From NCBI GenBank assembly GCA_018398815.1, contig JAFLJL010004350.1:1-16510 (forward strand): a stretch of DNA of 16,510 nt, in the 5' to 3' direction. The notes under the pieces were generated by a model, which searched no databases, was not told the DNA's origin, and saw only the letters and a list, made by a program, of their open reading frames with translations. Below, piece after piece: positions 1 through 9,561 of the stretch. Numbering within the stretch: position 1 is the first letter of the stretch; each line of letters begins with the position of its first letter. Source of the DNA: Conus ventricosus. Lineage: Eukaryota; Mollusca; Gastropoda; Neogastropoda; Conidae. The position numbers and the translations under genes are program-made.

Positions 1-1
1 C

Positions 2-109
2 CCCAGGTTTATTGGCGGCCTTTCCCCCAATTTCACCCTGCGGGGCATCGGCCTGTCCGCCATAATGGGCATTTTGCAAATTTTAATCCTGCCCATAAAA
101 CCATTTTAA
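2..109 (+). CDS. Nucleobase:cation symporter (UraA/uracil permease family), C-terminal end only
   Basis: An open frame runs from the window edge to TAA at 107-109 and gives about 35 residues. It contains an NFTLRGIGLSAIMGI-type stretch followed by a hydrophobic ILQILILP segment. The family usually ends with a 'x-L-x-GIxLAAIxGIxLNLILP' transmembrane helix and a short cytoplasmic tail, and the match to that pattern is good. UraA/PyrP-family proteins are inner-membrane proton symporters that import uracil or xanthine. The start and most of the gene lie outside the window, so substrate cannot be said. It is convergent with aqpZ, with a strong hairpin between the two stops. Confidence 0.6.
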   Translation, partial: PRFIGGLSPNFTLRGIGLSAIMGILQILILPIKPF

Positions 110-130
110 AAAGCGCCTGTCACGGGCATC

Positions 131-158
131 GAAAAAAAGGCCCCCGTAACCCGGGGGC
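131..158 (-). terminator. Rho-independent terminator of aqpZ, possibly bidirectional
   Basis: A 7-bp G+C stem (140-146 with 152-158) closes a 5-nt loop. On the minus strand the stem is followed by CC and seven T residues (complement of 132-138). It sits just after the aqpZ stop at 162-164. On the plus strand only a weak T run (TTTCT) follows, so it would serve the permease gene less well. Confidence 0.8.
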
Positions 159-161
159 TTT

Positions 162-868
162 CTAATTGATTTCCGCAAAATTCAGCCCAAAACCGCCAGC
201 CCCCCGGAAAACGATACCGGAAAGAATTGCACCCGCGTCGGGGCAATCCAGAACAACCAAAGCTGTTTTTAAGCCCAGCCGCCTAAAACGGGCACGCCGG
301 TGCTGCGTGCGGATTAAGGGATGTTTTGGTCAAGGGAATGTCAGGTAAATTTAAGGGTCAGTCCCAGGCCTTTTGGAAACAGGCCCCGGGCCGGCGGGAG
401 CGCGCTCATCCGTTGCGCGAAAATGATGTTTAAAAACATGAATGTCATCACCAATCTGTTATCAGGCCAAAAAAAAAACCCATACCCAAACCCCGGGGGT
501 TGTTCCCAAAACCTTTTTGATGAAACCCCGGAGAAGCATCAAAATCCGCGCCCCCTGAGGAAATCAGAATTACGGCAGCACCGGCAATTGCCCCGCTACC
601 TGGGCTGCAAATGGGGAAAAAATTCTGAAGGGGAAAACCCCCGCCGATCATCAATCCAAATGAAAGGGCCCCGGTTTAAATGACACCCTAAAATTAGCCC
701 GATTGCATACCATCGTTTAAAACAGTCAGGCCAAAAACCCAAATGAAACACCAACCAGGCCATCCCCAGCGTACTGTCATGCCCCCCCAAACGTAGCGGC
801 CGTACACATTCCGCAGCCCCCAAAACCACCCAAAAAAGTACCAATAAATTCAGCACTTTTTTTTTTTT
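162..868 (-). CDS. aqpZ: Aquaporin Z (MIP-family water channel), frame-disrupted
   Basis: Minus-strand fragments in several frames follow the AqpZ protein order. An EFIGTF-type first helix with a GGCG segment comes first. Then comes the first half-helix GCHLNP (NPA box 1, near 680), then GAIAGAAVILI followed by ADFDAS, as in AqpZ loop C. After that are DERAPAG, a second NPA-type box (T-S-L-N-P-x-R-S-T) near 290, and the last helix AGAILSGIVFR. AqpZ forms tetrameric inner-membrane water channels of about 230 residues, which matches the span. The start is masked by a 12-base A run (T on plus) near 857-868; an AGGA ribosome-binding-like motif lies next to it, so MKKVL or similar was probably lost. 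At least five frame changes are needed. Family identity is well supported; exact ends are not. Confidence 0.85.
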
Positions 869-2005
869 CCTAAAGTCTTTTTTGTAAGCCCTAATTTTTA
901 AAAACGTTAATGAAACGGCAGTATCTCCCCGTATCTCCACATTTCCGATTTTGTGAAGTAAAAAAGGAATTGAAACCAGGATACCCTTTTCAATCTGTCC
1001 GCGGACATAATTTTATTATTTTGAACATTATAAATGAAGTTTCAAATAAACAAATCGTTGTGAAACATCGCGGGTTTTTATGTATTGAAAACCCTTAATT
1101 AGGCCCCGGTACGACACATTGGGCAGGTTTTGCCTGATCCATCGGCCCCCTTAAAGTTCACACGTTTGGGAAAGCCACTTTGCCAGACAAGGCCCAAATT
1201 GCCGATAGGGGCCGGGGGGGTGGTTTAAACCCATATTCCTGTTTTTTCGTTTTCCCAAAGGCCACGCGGGCAATAACGCGCTCCCCAACCTGCCTGCACC
1301 TCGTCGAATTTTTCGGCTGGAAGCGCGAAAAACCGTCTTTAAATTAGGTTTTCAGCGGGAGTGCCACAGCCTCAAGCGCCTACACGCAGGCAGTGTCCCC
1401 ATTTAACAATAACAGGCCCTCGCGCGTCAGGTTTTTTCCCGGAGTTGTCGTTTTTTAGCAAGGGGGGGGGGTTTATGGCATGCAAACCGAAGGTTTATCG
1501 AAAAAGGCCGTGATTTCAAAGCTGTGTTCATCGTCGGCAATCCGCAAGGGACTAATCTTCCCCTGAGCTTGATAATTAATCATGGAAAACGCCCTCATGA
1601 ACGAAAAGTTAACTTGGAAATTTCTGTTTAATAGGGGTGTAATCCATGGCAGCACATAGGGATTTAAAAATCGGGATCAATCCAAGGAAAAAGGCGCCCG
1701 CCAACTCGCTGGCTGCTTTTTAGCCAGCTCAACAATCGACTCAGACTGGCCAGGTTCCCGGCGCGCCAACGCCCCCCACGGGGCTTTTTTTCCCAAAACC
1801 ACCACCCCCGGGGGGGTTTTTTTGTGCCAAAGTTTTTTTAGGGGGCGTATAGCGTTGCTGGGGACATGACTGCCCGAGCCCCCCGCCCGAAGGGAAATGG
1901 CCCAACCGCAACCGATAAGAACTTTTCAGTGTCATAAATTAAACTGCTAGAATCCTGTAACATAGTGCGTCTATATAGTTTTTTTTTATTGTTTGACCCA
2001 GGGCT
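869..2005. other. Unassigned interval, no recognisable gene
   Basis: About 870-1100 is A+T-rich and looks intergenic, holding the possible aqpZ promoter. From 1100 to 1950 both strands give only short frames. The best is a minus frame at 1473-1655 of 60 residues with ordinary codon use (residues such as RIADDEHSFEITAFF), but I could not place it in a family. Long homopolymers (nine G at 1461-1469, C and G runs at 1770-1815) indicate heavy indel error, so a real gene on either strand could be hidden here. Confidence 0.4.
1027..1053 (-). promoter_or_regulatory. Possible sigma-70 promoter for aqpZ
   Basis: On the minus strand a perfect TATAAT (complement of 1027-1032) lies 15 bases after TTGTTT (complement of 1048-1053) in an A+T-rich stretch. 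Spacing is shorter than the preferred 17, and the aqpZ start is about 160 bases downstream. Weak to moderate support. Confidence 0.3.
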
Positions 2006-2666
2006 ATGACCGAACATTTTGCAGCTGCAATCGAATTGCTTTTTTCTCGACGTCAACGGCAGAAAAATTCCCAGACATCTCAAGTGAAAATTTTTTTAAA
2101 CCCGCATTTCTCACCGGGTTTTTTTGAATTTAAAAAGGGGGTGTCTTCGAAAGCTTGAATGAGTTGGGGGCCTCAGGATGTAAAGAGAGATTCACCCAAA
2201 AAACCCAAACAGGACAGAGTGTGTTGTGGGCCTTGTTTTTTAATTTTTGAGCCCTTATCATTGCCTTTTCCCCTATGATCAGTCCGCCGGGTGAGAAATG
2301 GGGGGTTAAGGGTGGAAAATGGTTTAAAAAGAATCAGAAGGAACGCGGTCAATTCTTTTTGAAGCGGCATCCTGTCATTTTGGTTTTCATGATTCCTGTT
2401 AAGCCCCAGTCGCTGTGGCACACCCATCAATATTTAGATTTTTTAAACTTCATCCCCAAGCCGCTTAAAAATAAACAGGGCGAGTTCGTTTGGGCAAAAA
2501 ACAACAAATAAAAGCATAACAGGGACTTCCCACTAAAACGCCTAAAACCCGTGCCGGGGGCTACCTGATTGCAGGCCAAAACAGTGAAATGGCAACGGCA
2601 ACAGCCACCAAAAAAATTTCGAGGTCCAATCATGCAGCAGGTGCGCTATTTGTGGGGAAACTTTAA
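2006..2666 (+). CDS. Probable nitroreductase-family (YdjA-like) oxidoreductase, frame-disrupted
   Basis: The ATG at 2006 opens a frame with AAIELLFSRR. This matches the N-terminus of small FMN nitroreductases, where a helix precedes an RRS motif. In shifted frames come LNP...PG-FFEF (compare the family's 'AALRAPDHGxLxPWRF'), then VFESLNELGAL (compare 'xxIEGEALxxLGEL'). Later come PVILVFMIPVKP with HQYL (compare 'RAPLIIVV...EQL') and GGYLIAG near 2555 (compare 'GxxLVGFxYLG'). The order and the 660-base span fit a family of about 185-200 residues. These enzymes use NAD(P)H and FMN to reduce nitro or quinone compounds in the cytoplasm. A possible promoter lies upstream (TTCAGT, 17 bases, TAGAAT, at about 1923-1952). 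The stop TAA (2664-2666) overlaps the next ATG. The call rests on partial motif matches across frameshifts. Confidence 0.42.
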
Positions 2667-2830
2667 TGTCTTTGCAGCAGGAAGCAATAAAAAAAATACC
2701 GAATTTGAGTGCAGGGGAATTGAAAAAGTACGATAGCCAATGGCTTTGCCATGATGGTTTCTCCCTGAAAGCGAACAGCATACTACTGTCGCCAAAGACC
2801 GGAGATGAGGGGGTTTCGGGACCTAAATAA
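2666..2830 (+). CDS. Small unknown reading frame coupled to the upstream gene
   Basis: The ATG overlaps the preceding TAA as TAATG, the classic arrangement for translational coupling. The frame gives 54 residues beginning MSLQQEAIKKIPNLSAGELK, with a lysine- and glutamate-rich helix and ordinary codons. It then ends at TAA 2828-2830, probably through a frameshift, because the next frame continues with residues of similar style to about 3000. I do not recognise the family. It is likely the N-terminus of a longer cytoplasmic protein rather than a complete small gene. Confidence 0.3.
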   Translation: MSLQQEAIKKIPNLSAGELKKYDSQWLCHDGFSLKANSILLSPKTGDEGVSGPK

Positions 2831-4250
2831 AATGATTAAAAACGCGAGTGATCATGGGCTGAATCCAGAATTTTTCGGGAAATTTTCACCGGGGCCAGCA
2901 AGGCACCACAAATACAGGACTACCGAAAACAATACGTTTCCCAAAACTAAAACCACCCCCCCCAATAAAAACGCTGAAATCGGCGCAAATGCAAAGACAT
3001 AATGATGTCATTCCCGACACCTGTACCGAGTGTGTTGGCATCACCTTTTGAAAGGTGACTCCATACAAAGACCAAGCGGTAAAAGGGTGCAACCCCAAGG
3101 GACATCCCCGCAATTATTCATTGCTTTTGGGGGTCACAAAATCTGCAAAAAGCACGCGAAAAAAAAAACCAAACCTAATGCCGCCATGAAAAAAGGTTTC
3201 ACAACCCAGTTGATCCCAGTGTAAATACCGGGCCTTTTGGGGTTTTTTTCCCTACGTCCTTGTCGTGAAAAATCGACTGAATCATCAGGGGATAAATCAT
3301 CACCGAAAATAGCGCAACCGGAAAATTGAGTGTGCTATCCAAAGTGCCAAACCCATTGGAAAAACCCCGGTCCCAGATTCCCAAAGCGTACACCGGCAAG
3401 TGCAAAGCCCACCCAGTCGTCAGAAACCGTCAAAATACCCAAAAATAATTTATACCTCCTTAGCTAGGCTTTGCATCGCGAGTAATTCGAATTTGAAAGT
3501 TTTTCAAAGTCGCTTCCAGCAGAAAACGAATGCGTGTTTCAATCGTATCGATATGAAAAAAATGTGTGAACAGCCCTTCGGTCTTCCATTTTGAAGGATC
3601 AAAAGGGCCCCAGTGAACCTTAACAGCATCCCCAAAACCCCAGGGGGGCAGCTCATTGGCGCTTATAAAATCAGTGATGACCGCATCGAACACCAGTTTT
3701 CAAAATCACCCCGGGGACTTATTTTTGCAGCCCCCGGGCACTGATACCTCTTTGCTGGGATATTTTATGGTAAGTGGTGAACCTGCCGGGGGGCTGCCCC
3801 GGCGCTATAGGTGTGATTGCCCTTTTGCCCAGGGGGTTTGTAATTCCCTCGCTTATGCACAACGATTATGGTACAGAAAAAAAGAAGTTCAATTCAACCC
3901 TTTATCAAGTGGAAGCGTATCAATTTTAATTGTAACATTGTGGGCGTCGGGGATTTTCATCAGCTTGGAAAGGGAATTAGCGGGCTTTGTGGTGTTCACT
4001 GCAGACCTGATCAAGGATGGCATCGCCCATTTTGGCCAAACCAGGGGGTTTTATAGAATACCCATTTCGCACGTCTGTCATTCATCAAAATACCCATTGC
4101 GCAGCTGTGCCAAATGGCGAGGGAAAAAAATTGGGGTTACTGTCATCCAACGCTTCCATGAGTTCGCACCACACAACACCCTGCTTATAAATCAAAAGAG
4201 TGCGTTTAGCGGGGTCGTAGATAGGACTTGAAAAAATTGACCGGTTCAAT
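2831..4250. other. Unassigned interval, error-dense, coding strand unclear
   Basis: Competing frames exist on both strands. The longest is a plus frame at 3656-4231 (191 residues), without recognised motifs. On the minus strand, 3460-3693 reads as a plausible 77-residue soluble segment (residues such as ANELPPWGFGDAVKVHWG), followed downstream by a hydrophobic stretch at 3199-3405. Another minus segment near 3900-3960 has protein-like codons (KIPDAHNVTIKIDTLPLDK). These pieces could be one broken minus-strand gene, but I could not assign it. A 15-base near-repeat lies at 4057-4071 and 4089-4103. Confidence 0.35.
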
Positions 4251-5180
4251 CAATTAGGGGCCCTACCTTGTTATTAGATTCGGGGCAAATCAGCGTTCTT
4301 TTTTTTTTATGGGGGGTTTCCCATACCCCTTTAAATTTACATTTTTTATTTTGGGAAAAAACATATTTTTTAAAGTAAAATGCTTTGATGACTATTTTTT
4401 ATCGACAGGTTCAGGGGGTCCCCAGACTTTCACTTGAAAAGACAATCGGACAAAATCTTCTGCACAACGAATCGGAAAAAATGTTTTGCTCTTCTGTCTA
4501 AGGCATCTAATTTGAAAACCCCGGAAAAACCCTAAACTAACCGTTCCCGGGTGAGTCTGCCTGAGCCATTCCCTGCGTCGTTCCCCCGGGGGTTTGGGCC
4601 GATTAGCTTGAGAAATTTTTCACGTGGGTGACGGGAAATTTACCGAATGTGGATTCTTTTTGTCACACGAGCGAAACCGTTTTTTTTTCCAGCTTAAATT
4701 AAAACACTCGGGCGCAAGGCGGGGGTCAATCGCCCCTTGGGAAGTCAACCCGCCAGTTTAAAATAGCCAATTTAGGCTTACGGCAAAATGGCGGGCACAA
4801 AAAAGATCGGACAGTCTGTTTTTTTGGATCACATCCCCGGAAATAGAAAAATCTGCAGCTTGGATCTGTATTTTTAAAAAGTTGGGATTCTAAACTCCAA
4901 GCAGCCAGGGCAGCGCGGAAACATAACAAGCCCTTTAAAAAGGGGAAAAAATGAGGTATTCCGCCGAAAAAACCCCGTTCGGTCATAAAAATTTTTAATG
5001 GCCGGTTCCTGACTCACAGCTCGGGCGCCCCTTTCGCCTTTCCCCTTCCCATGGCGCTTTTAAAAAAATTGCTGTTACAGTTGCGGGGGGCGATCGGGGT
5101 TTCACGACCCCAAAAACCAAAAACCGAAAGGGTTTTAGGTACACAACAGGTTCAACCCCAAAATCAGCAAGCTTGTAAAT
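4251..5180. other. No gene recognised; A+T-rich gap then error-dense sequence
   Basis: 4290-4400 is strongly A+T-rich and looks intergenic. From 4420 to 5150 only short frames occur on either strand. A minus frame at 4726-4986 (86 residues) has no family features that I recognise. Nothing here supports an RNA gene. Confidence 0.35.
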
Positions 5181-5209
5181 TTGTTAAAAAACGTTTAATT
5201 TTTTATATA
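5181..5209 (+). promoter_or_regulatory. Sigma-70-like promoter for the HAD phosphatase gene
   Basis: TTGTTA at 5181-5186 and TATATA at 5204-5209 are separated by exactly 17 bases in an A+T-rich stretch. Transcription would start near 5216, leaving a leader of about 17 bases before the ATG at 5233. This argues against the in-frame ATG at 5209, which lies inside the -10 element. Confidence 0.45.
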
Positions 5210-5232
5210 TGCCCAAACCTTTATTAAATTGT

Positions 5233-6001
5233 ATGCAGGCCGTTTTTAATGACCTTGATGGTGTCATTTACCGACGTCACAAATTCCGGGCCAGCCGTAC
5301 GATTGACTGGCTGAACACGTCATCATTCCCTTTTTATTGTTCCCAACCAGTTCAAAACCGCGCCAGGCGTTTGCAAGTTTTATCAGGCATGGAATCAGCG
5401 TGACCCTGAGAGAATTCTCACGCCCTTTTTTGGGGGCAACAGGGCTGAAAAATGATTTTGAACCGATTGCGCTATTGTTAAACCTGATATTGTGGTTTCA
5501 GGAATTAAAGATCATTGAGACGATCCCGAATCGGGCGGAAGCCGTTTTAATCAGCGAATTGGGAAGCCTGGAAATTTTCACAGCCTCACCCGGGGCATGC
5601 GATTATCCCCCTGTAAACCAAAACCCCGCCTTGTGCACTGGGCAGAGCCGTTACTGGCAACCAAAAAATGGATGGCGCTTGAAAGTTGGTCCTTTTATCA
5701 AAGGACGGAGTTTTCCTGCAGTACCGGGCGCTGGTGATGGGTAAACCCGCAGAAAGGGTTTTCAAAAAGCGGTCAGGCAACTCAATCTCGACTGCGCGAT
5801 GTCATGATGGGTTTGGGTGATTTGTAGCGTATCCAGGCCCCCCCGCGGGAGGGCCAAAGTGCGCGGTTAAAACCCGGGAAAATTTTGCCCGCTGACCTGA
5901 CGCGTTTTAAACCCGTTTTTCATTAATCAATTGCCCGGGTTCCTGCACTATGGCAGCGCTGGCCGAAGTTTATTTTTTCAACCAGCGTAACCCCCTTATA
6001 G
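5233..6001 (+). CDS. HAD-superfamily subfamily IIA hydrolase (HDHD2/LHPP/NagD-like), frame-disrupted
   Basis: The start MQAVFNDLDGVIYR at 5233 carries HAD motif I (DLD at 5251-5259, the aspartate nucleophile and acid/base pair). A second frame gives a 'TSSKPRQA' motif II segment (T/SSx(P)R) near 5337-5365. It continues with LKNDFEPIALLL, NRAEAV and GSLE. A further segment, GRYWQ.KNGWRLKVGPFIK, is typical of the IIA substrate cap with its 'YW...DGLxLDVGxFxxALE' pattern. After 5735 come MGKPAERVFK (motif III lysine region), VRQLNL and a degraded 'MVGDDLxSDIxGA' motif IV. LPADLTRFKPVF and ALWQRW follow, with TAG at 5999-6001. The usual length is about 255 residues, matching the span. Such enzymes dephosphorylate small phosphate esters in the cytoplasm; the substrate cannot be told. 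No clear Shine-Dalgarno is seen before 5233. Confidence 0.8.
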
Positions 6002-7605
6002 TCAGGGTAATAAAAATTTAACCCGATCCAGTAAACGCTTATTTTCAATGCGTTTGTGCCGCAGCCCGGGAGGCACCTGATAGCAGCGATCCCGTTGTGG
6101 AAAAGGTAATGATCGGCCAGCCACGTTGAATGTGTGCAGCGCTGCAGGGGGCTGTCGAAGCCCGCACAAGCCGGTTTTTGGATTGGCATTTGACTTAAAT
6201 GAAGCAAACGGCCGCACAAACATCATGTGATTCGGTTTGAGTAATCACCGGGGATTCCCGCAATTGTCCGTTTTTCACCTTGCAGCATTCGATTGCGACC
6301 TTCCCATAAAATTCCGCTAAAGCGCACAATCATGGAATTCGGCATTTCCAAGACTGTTTTCAGCCCCAGCAAAACGACGTTAAACGCCTTGGCTTTGTCA
6401 GCGAGCCCTCATTCACCCACTCACCTCCCATTTTGCGAATATACACGGTCTTGAGACGAATATAAAACGCTTCGCGTCTCCAGCTCCCTGCTAGCGTGTG
6501 CAAGATGACCACCCCTCAACATATCTGCGGGTATGCCAGTTCATTAAAACCGTCTGGCAAAGTATAGATGACCTGACGGGGGACTGTCGGCAACTGGCCT
6601 CGGGAAAAGCGGTGACCCGGTGGGCACTGATCGGTATGCCGCACCGTGATCGAACCTCTTACTTTTCAACCGAAAACCCGTGACCGCTTTTGCAGCAACT
6701 GCGCCCCAAAGCTTTGTCCCGATATACCAAAAACCCGTTTTAATAGTTCAATTTTCCCGCTAATCTCTTCGGGCGCCACAGGGTAACTGCCAACAGTGGA
6801 ATAATGATGATTACTAAAACACCTAGGCAATCGGTTTTTTTACAGAAAAATTTCCCAAATTCCGTTGTCGATGTTTCACCCAGGTTGCCGTGCCGACGGC
6901 CTGAATAATGGACAGGGCCAGGTAATACCATTGCTGAAGGCCATAAAAACGGGGCCCAAAAAGGCCCCCAACAAGTAAAACGCCAAATAATCAGCCACAG
7001 GTGTGATGAATACTTTCGGACAGGGTGAATACCGGGCCCATTTTAAAACGGATATGAAACGCGAAAAAATCGCCAAAACCCGGAAAACAAGAAGCCTGCA
7101 ATAAAAAAAAGCGTATGCCTGGGGGAAGCGTTTAATTTCCCCCTAAAAACCAGCCGGGTAAAAAAACCAGGTCTGCCGCTTGGGCCCGCAAACACCAAAA
7201 AACCAACCAAAATACGATTGATAAAGATCACGCCCAAAACCATTTTGGCGGGGTTTAAAAACCCAGCAAGGCTGACCAACGGGTGATGGCATTAACCGTA
7301 TCTCTCCCCAAAGACGGGGCTTTGGGATAAACTTGAAGGCAAGAGCTTAACATCCCGGTAACGCTTCTAAAATCCAGACGGGTCTTTTTGCCTTTTTTTG
7401 TTTTGCCTGGGGGATCAAAACCAAAAACCACCCAGGGATGCAAGTCCCGGGGCGTTTGAGACCCATTCCCCACGCCCTTACTCCCAAAAAATTTCAATGA
7501 TCGACTGGGCATGTATTGGGAAATGACGGTTCAAATCGAAAATCCCAGCCCACCCGGGAGGGGGTCGCTGTAAGTCGAATCGGGGCTGTAGCAGGTATGA
7601 ATGCG
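6002..7605. other. Unassigned interval with minus-strand membrane-protein fragments
   Basis: 6002-6700 has minus-strand pieces with fair codon use. The frame at 6002-6226 is one; another near 6290-6370 contains residues like FNVVLLGLKTVLEM and MIVRFSGILWEGRN. I do not recognise a family in either. A plus frame at 6498-6683 (61 residues) competes with them. 6740-7280 on the minus strand is rich in hydrophobic stretches (FFIAGFLFSGFW, ADYLAFYLLGAFLGPVFMAF), suggesting an inner-membrane protein downstream of cysS. A weak likeness of GFLNPAKMVLG near 7240 to the 'GAFLDPxADK' motif of CDP-alcohol phosphatidyltransferases was seen but is not enough for a call. Confidence 0.35.
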
Positions 7606-8945
7606 TTACCCCCGGTCTCCCAGGGGTTTCGCCCTGGTGTCCTAATCTCTATTCTCAGCTCACCCAATTACCCCCTGTCGCATCAGCCCTGGTAAGCCTT
7701 TTAAAACCCGGGCCCTGTGTCGTTTTCTATCGCTTCTCCACGAGTTCGCGTCAACATCATAAACTCGAAAAACCGTCTTTCAACATCACAGGTTAAAGCC
7801 AAGGTTGGGATGCCTGAAAAACTGGTTTAAATGTTTTTTTCTCATCTGTGAGCCGGCTAAATTTAATTTCCCCGGCAAGAGATAAAAACGGCTGTTGCCG
7901 CGGTGTATTTAGTCTTTATCAAAAGGCCGCAAAATTCCCCAGGCATGTCCACGCCCCTCCAAAACCGGGGTTTTCTGATTTTCCCGTAAAGCGCCAAAAG
8001 GCGATCCCGATTGCGCCTTGCCCGTGTCCCGCATCCCCGGGTCCGTCAATGGGGTTTTCTGTGTGAGTGCTTTAAAAAAACCCCGGCAATGGTTTCCCCT
8101 TTTTTCCCGCTCAAGCAGCTCGTCAACAAGCAAAAAAAAATTTCCGATGGATTTTGACATTTTTTTTTTGATCGACGTTAACAAAACCGTTGTGCAACCA
8201 GTACCCCGCAAACAGCTGCCCCCGTGGAGCGGGACTTTGGGGAATTTCGTTTTAAGGTGCGGAAAAATCAAATCAGCCCCCGGCATGAATTCGTGTTTGG
8301 CCCGATGCATTTCACTCATTGCCCAACACTCGAGAGCCAGCCCGGGCGTCCCCCGCCCAGGGGGTGGGCAACCCGGCAAATCCCCTTGAGGGGGTTTCCT
8401 AAGACAAAACGGCCGGTCTTTTTTTTACGTGCGACCTCAACCCCCCGCTCCCGGGAAATTTTTTTACGATTTTGCCCGGACGGTGGCCATAATTGCTCAT
8501 AGGAGGAGACACTGAATAATACGTGCCCCTGCGCCTCATAGCATAACCCTGCAAAACCCAGGCGCTTGATCATACAATCATGGGGGCGATGTGCTCGGTT
8601 GCCCTGGGTTCAATCGTAGGCGGTCGAAACGTTAAGCGCCTGCAGTCCTTGTGATAAATCTCGGTATACTTGTTCGTGATGACTGAAATGTCTACACCCT
8701 GCTGTTTTGCCGCGGCATAAATTTTATCTTCTATGTCAGTAATATTCCGGGCATAAACAACTTTAGGATAAACGCACTGCAGCACAGCAAACAGGACATC
8801 GAACACCACCGCCGGCCGGCTTACCGATATGCGGATGTGCATAAACCGTAGGCCCGCAGACATACATCGTCACCCTGTCAGGATCTAACGGGAAAAAAGG
8901 TTCCTTTGTGCGGCTTTTAAAGGGGTTGTAAAATGATAAAGGCAT
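7606..8945 (-). CDS. cysS: Cysteinyl-tRNA synthetase (class I), frame-disrupted
   Basis: CysS charges tRNA-Cys in the cytoplasm. From ATG 8943-8945, the minus strand reads [13 protein letters not shown] then MYVCGPTVY, whose Cys is a zinc ligand. A HIGH-type segment (HPHIG) follows, then [22 protein letters not shown] and EPRATEHI. Next come [10 protein letters not shown] and [10 protein letters not shown] (zinc-site 'ECSAMS'), then GADLIFPH and the KMSKSIGNF catalytic loop near 8147-8165. After that is a degraded 'LDWTDPGMRD' region and a C-terminal end near a minus-strand TAA (complement of 7606-7608). The 1340-base span fits a protein of about 460 residues with some bases lost. At least six frame changes are needed, several at homopolymers such as the T run at 8160-8169. 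The gene is essential, so this argues for sequence error. A TATAAT lies 8 bases before the ATG on the minus strand and no Shine-Dalgarno is visible. An SRPBCC gene lies 58 bases upstream. Confidence 0.93.
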
Positions 8946-9003
8946 GGCCGCAATTATAACAACTTCAAAAGCCGTTTTCACAGCTTCACAGCGAAAAGTT
9001 GCC

Positions 9004-9413
9004 TCAGCCACCGAACATTTTTCTCAGATTATCAAATCCTGCCTGATATACATCGGTAATTGCTTTCACGGCATCCGTCCCCAGGTGCGCCTGAGGTTCA
9101 AAGTTACTTTGACCACTCAACTTTGCGCCGTCACCCTCTTTGACCACTTTAATTTCGAGGTGTAGTTCATCACCGGCAAGGGGCTGGATAATATGGAATA
9201 TTCGTAGGTATGCTCCTCGTCAGTCCCGGGAATAATTTTTCGACTATTTCCCCGCCACCGACCAGGGACAATTTGCGTAACCTGCCCCCCTTCCTCAAGG
9301 CTGCTGTTCTCGACGGCCGGATGCCAGTCTTGCAGTGCATGAAACTGGCCAATTAATTCCCAGACTTTTTCCGGTGGGACATTTAAACGTGTCGATAAAT
9401 TAACTTCTGACAT
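9004..9413 (-). CDS. SRPBCC-family (polyketide cyclase/START-like) protein, frame-disrupted
   Basis: The ATG (complement of 9411-9413) is chosen because GGAGG lies 6 bases upstream on the minus strand. The protein begins [20 protein letters not shown], the usual first beta strand of an SRPBCC fold with a 'VPxxxVWxLIxxF' helix. It continues with [12 protein letters not shown], a 'GGxVRxLxLxGG' strand in a shifted frame, then [32 protein letters not shown]-terminal helix ending in '[12 protein letters not shown]' follows before TGA. The expected length of about 137 residues fits. Proteins of this fold bind hydrophobic ligands; no specific ligand can be inferred. Two or three indels break the frame. 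It is divergent from the Tat-signal gene at 9562 and upstream of cysS on the same strand. Confidence 0.82.
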
Positions 9414-9454
9414 GTATTCCTCCAAAGTTGATTAAAAAAAGTGAGTTTAGCAGA

Positions 9455-9484
9455 TTGTTATAAACCCGGCATTATAAATACAAT
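9455..9484 (+). promoter_or_regulatory. Possible promoter of the Tat-signal protein gene
   Basis: TTGTTA at 9455-9460 and TACAAT at 9479-9484, with 18-base spacing, lie in the 148-base divergent gap. The leader to the ATG at 9562 would be about 70 bases. Matches are partial (4/6 and 5/6). Confidence 0.33.
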
Positions 9485-9561
9485 ATGATCCATGATGTTC
9501 AGTTTACTTTCAGGCAAATCAGTAATACTTGAACAGACTTAATCATTACGGGAGCTCCCTT

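Noticed and set aside
3656..4231. 191-residue plus-strand open frame, the longest in the left half
   Set aside because: No family motif, atypical composition, and the opposite strand shows equally protein-like segments in the same place; not called as a gene.
7180..7280. CDP-alcohol phosphatidyltransferase motif on the minus strand (GFLNPAKMVLG)
   Set aside because: Only a partial likeness to GxFLDPxADK; the preceding DGxxAR part is absent and would need about 30 missing bases.
6880..7280. Prolipoprotein diacylglyceryl transferase (Lgt) from hydrophobic minus-strand fragments
   Set aside because: Only an RHx and general hydrophobicity match; the conserved GNFINGELWGR-type motif is not convincing.
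7525..7560. tRNA-like T-arm (GGTTCAAATCG)
   Set aside because: No 5-bp T stem, acceptor stem or anticodon arm around it.
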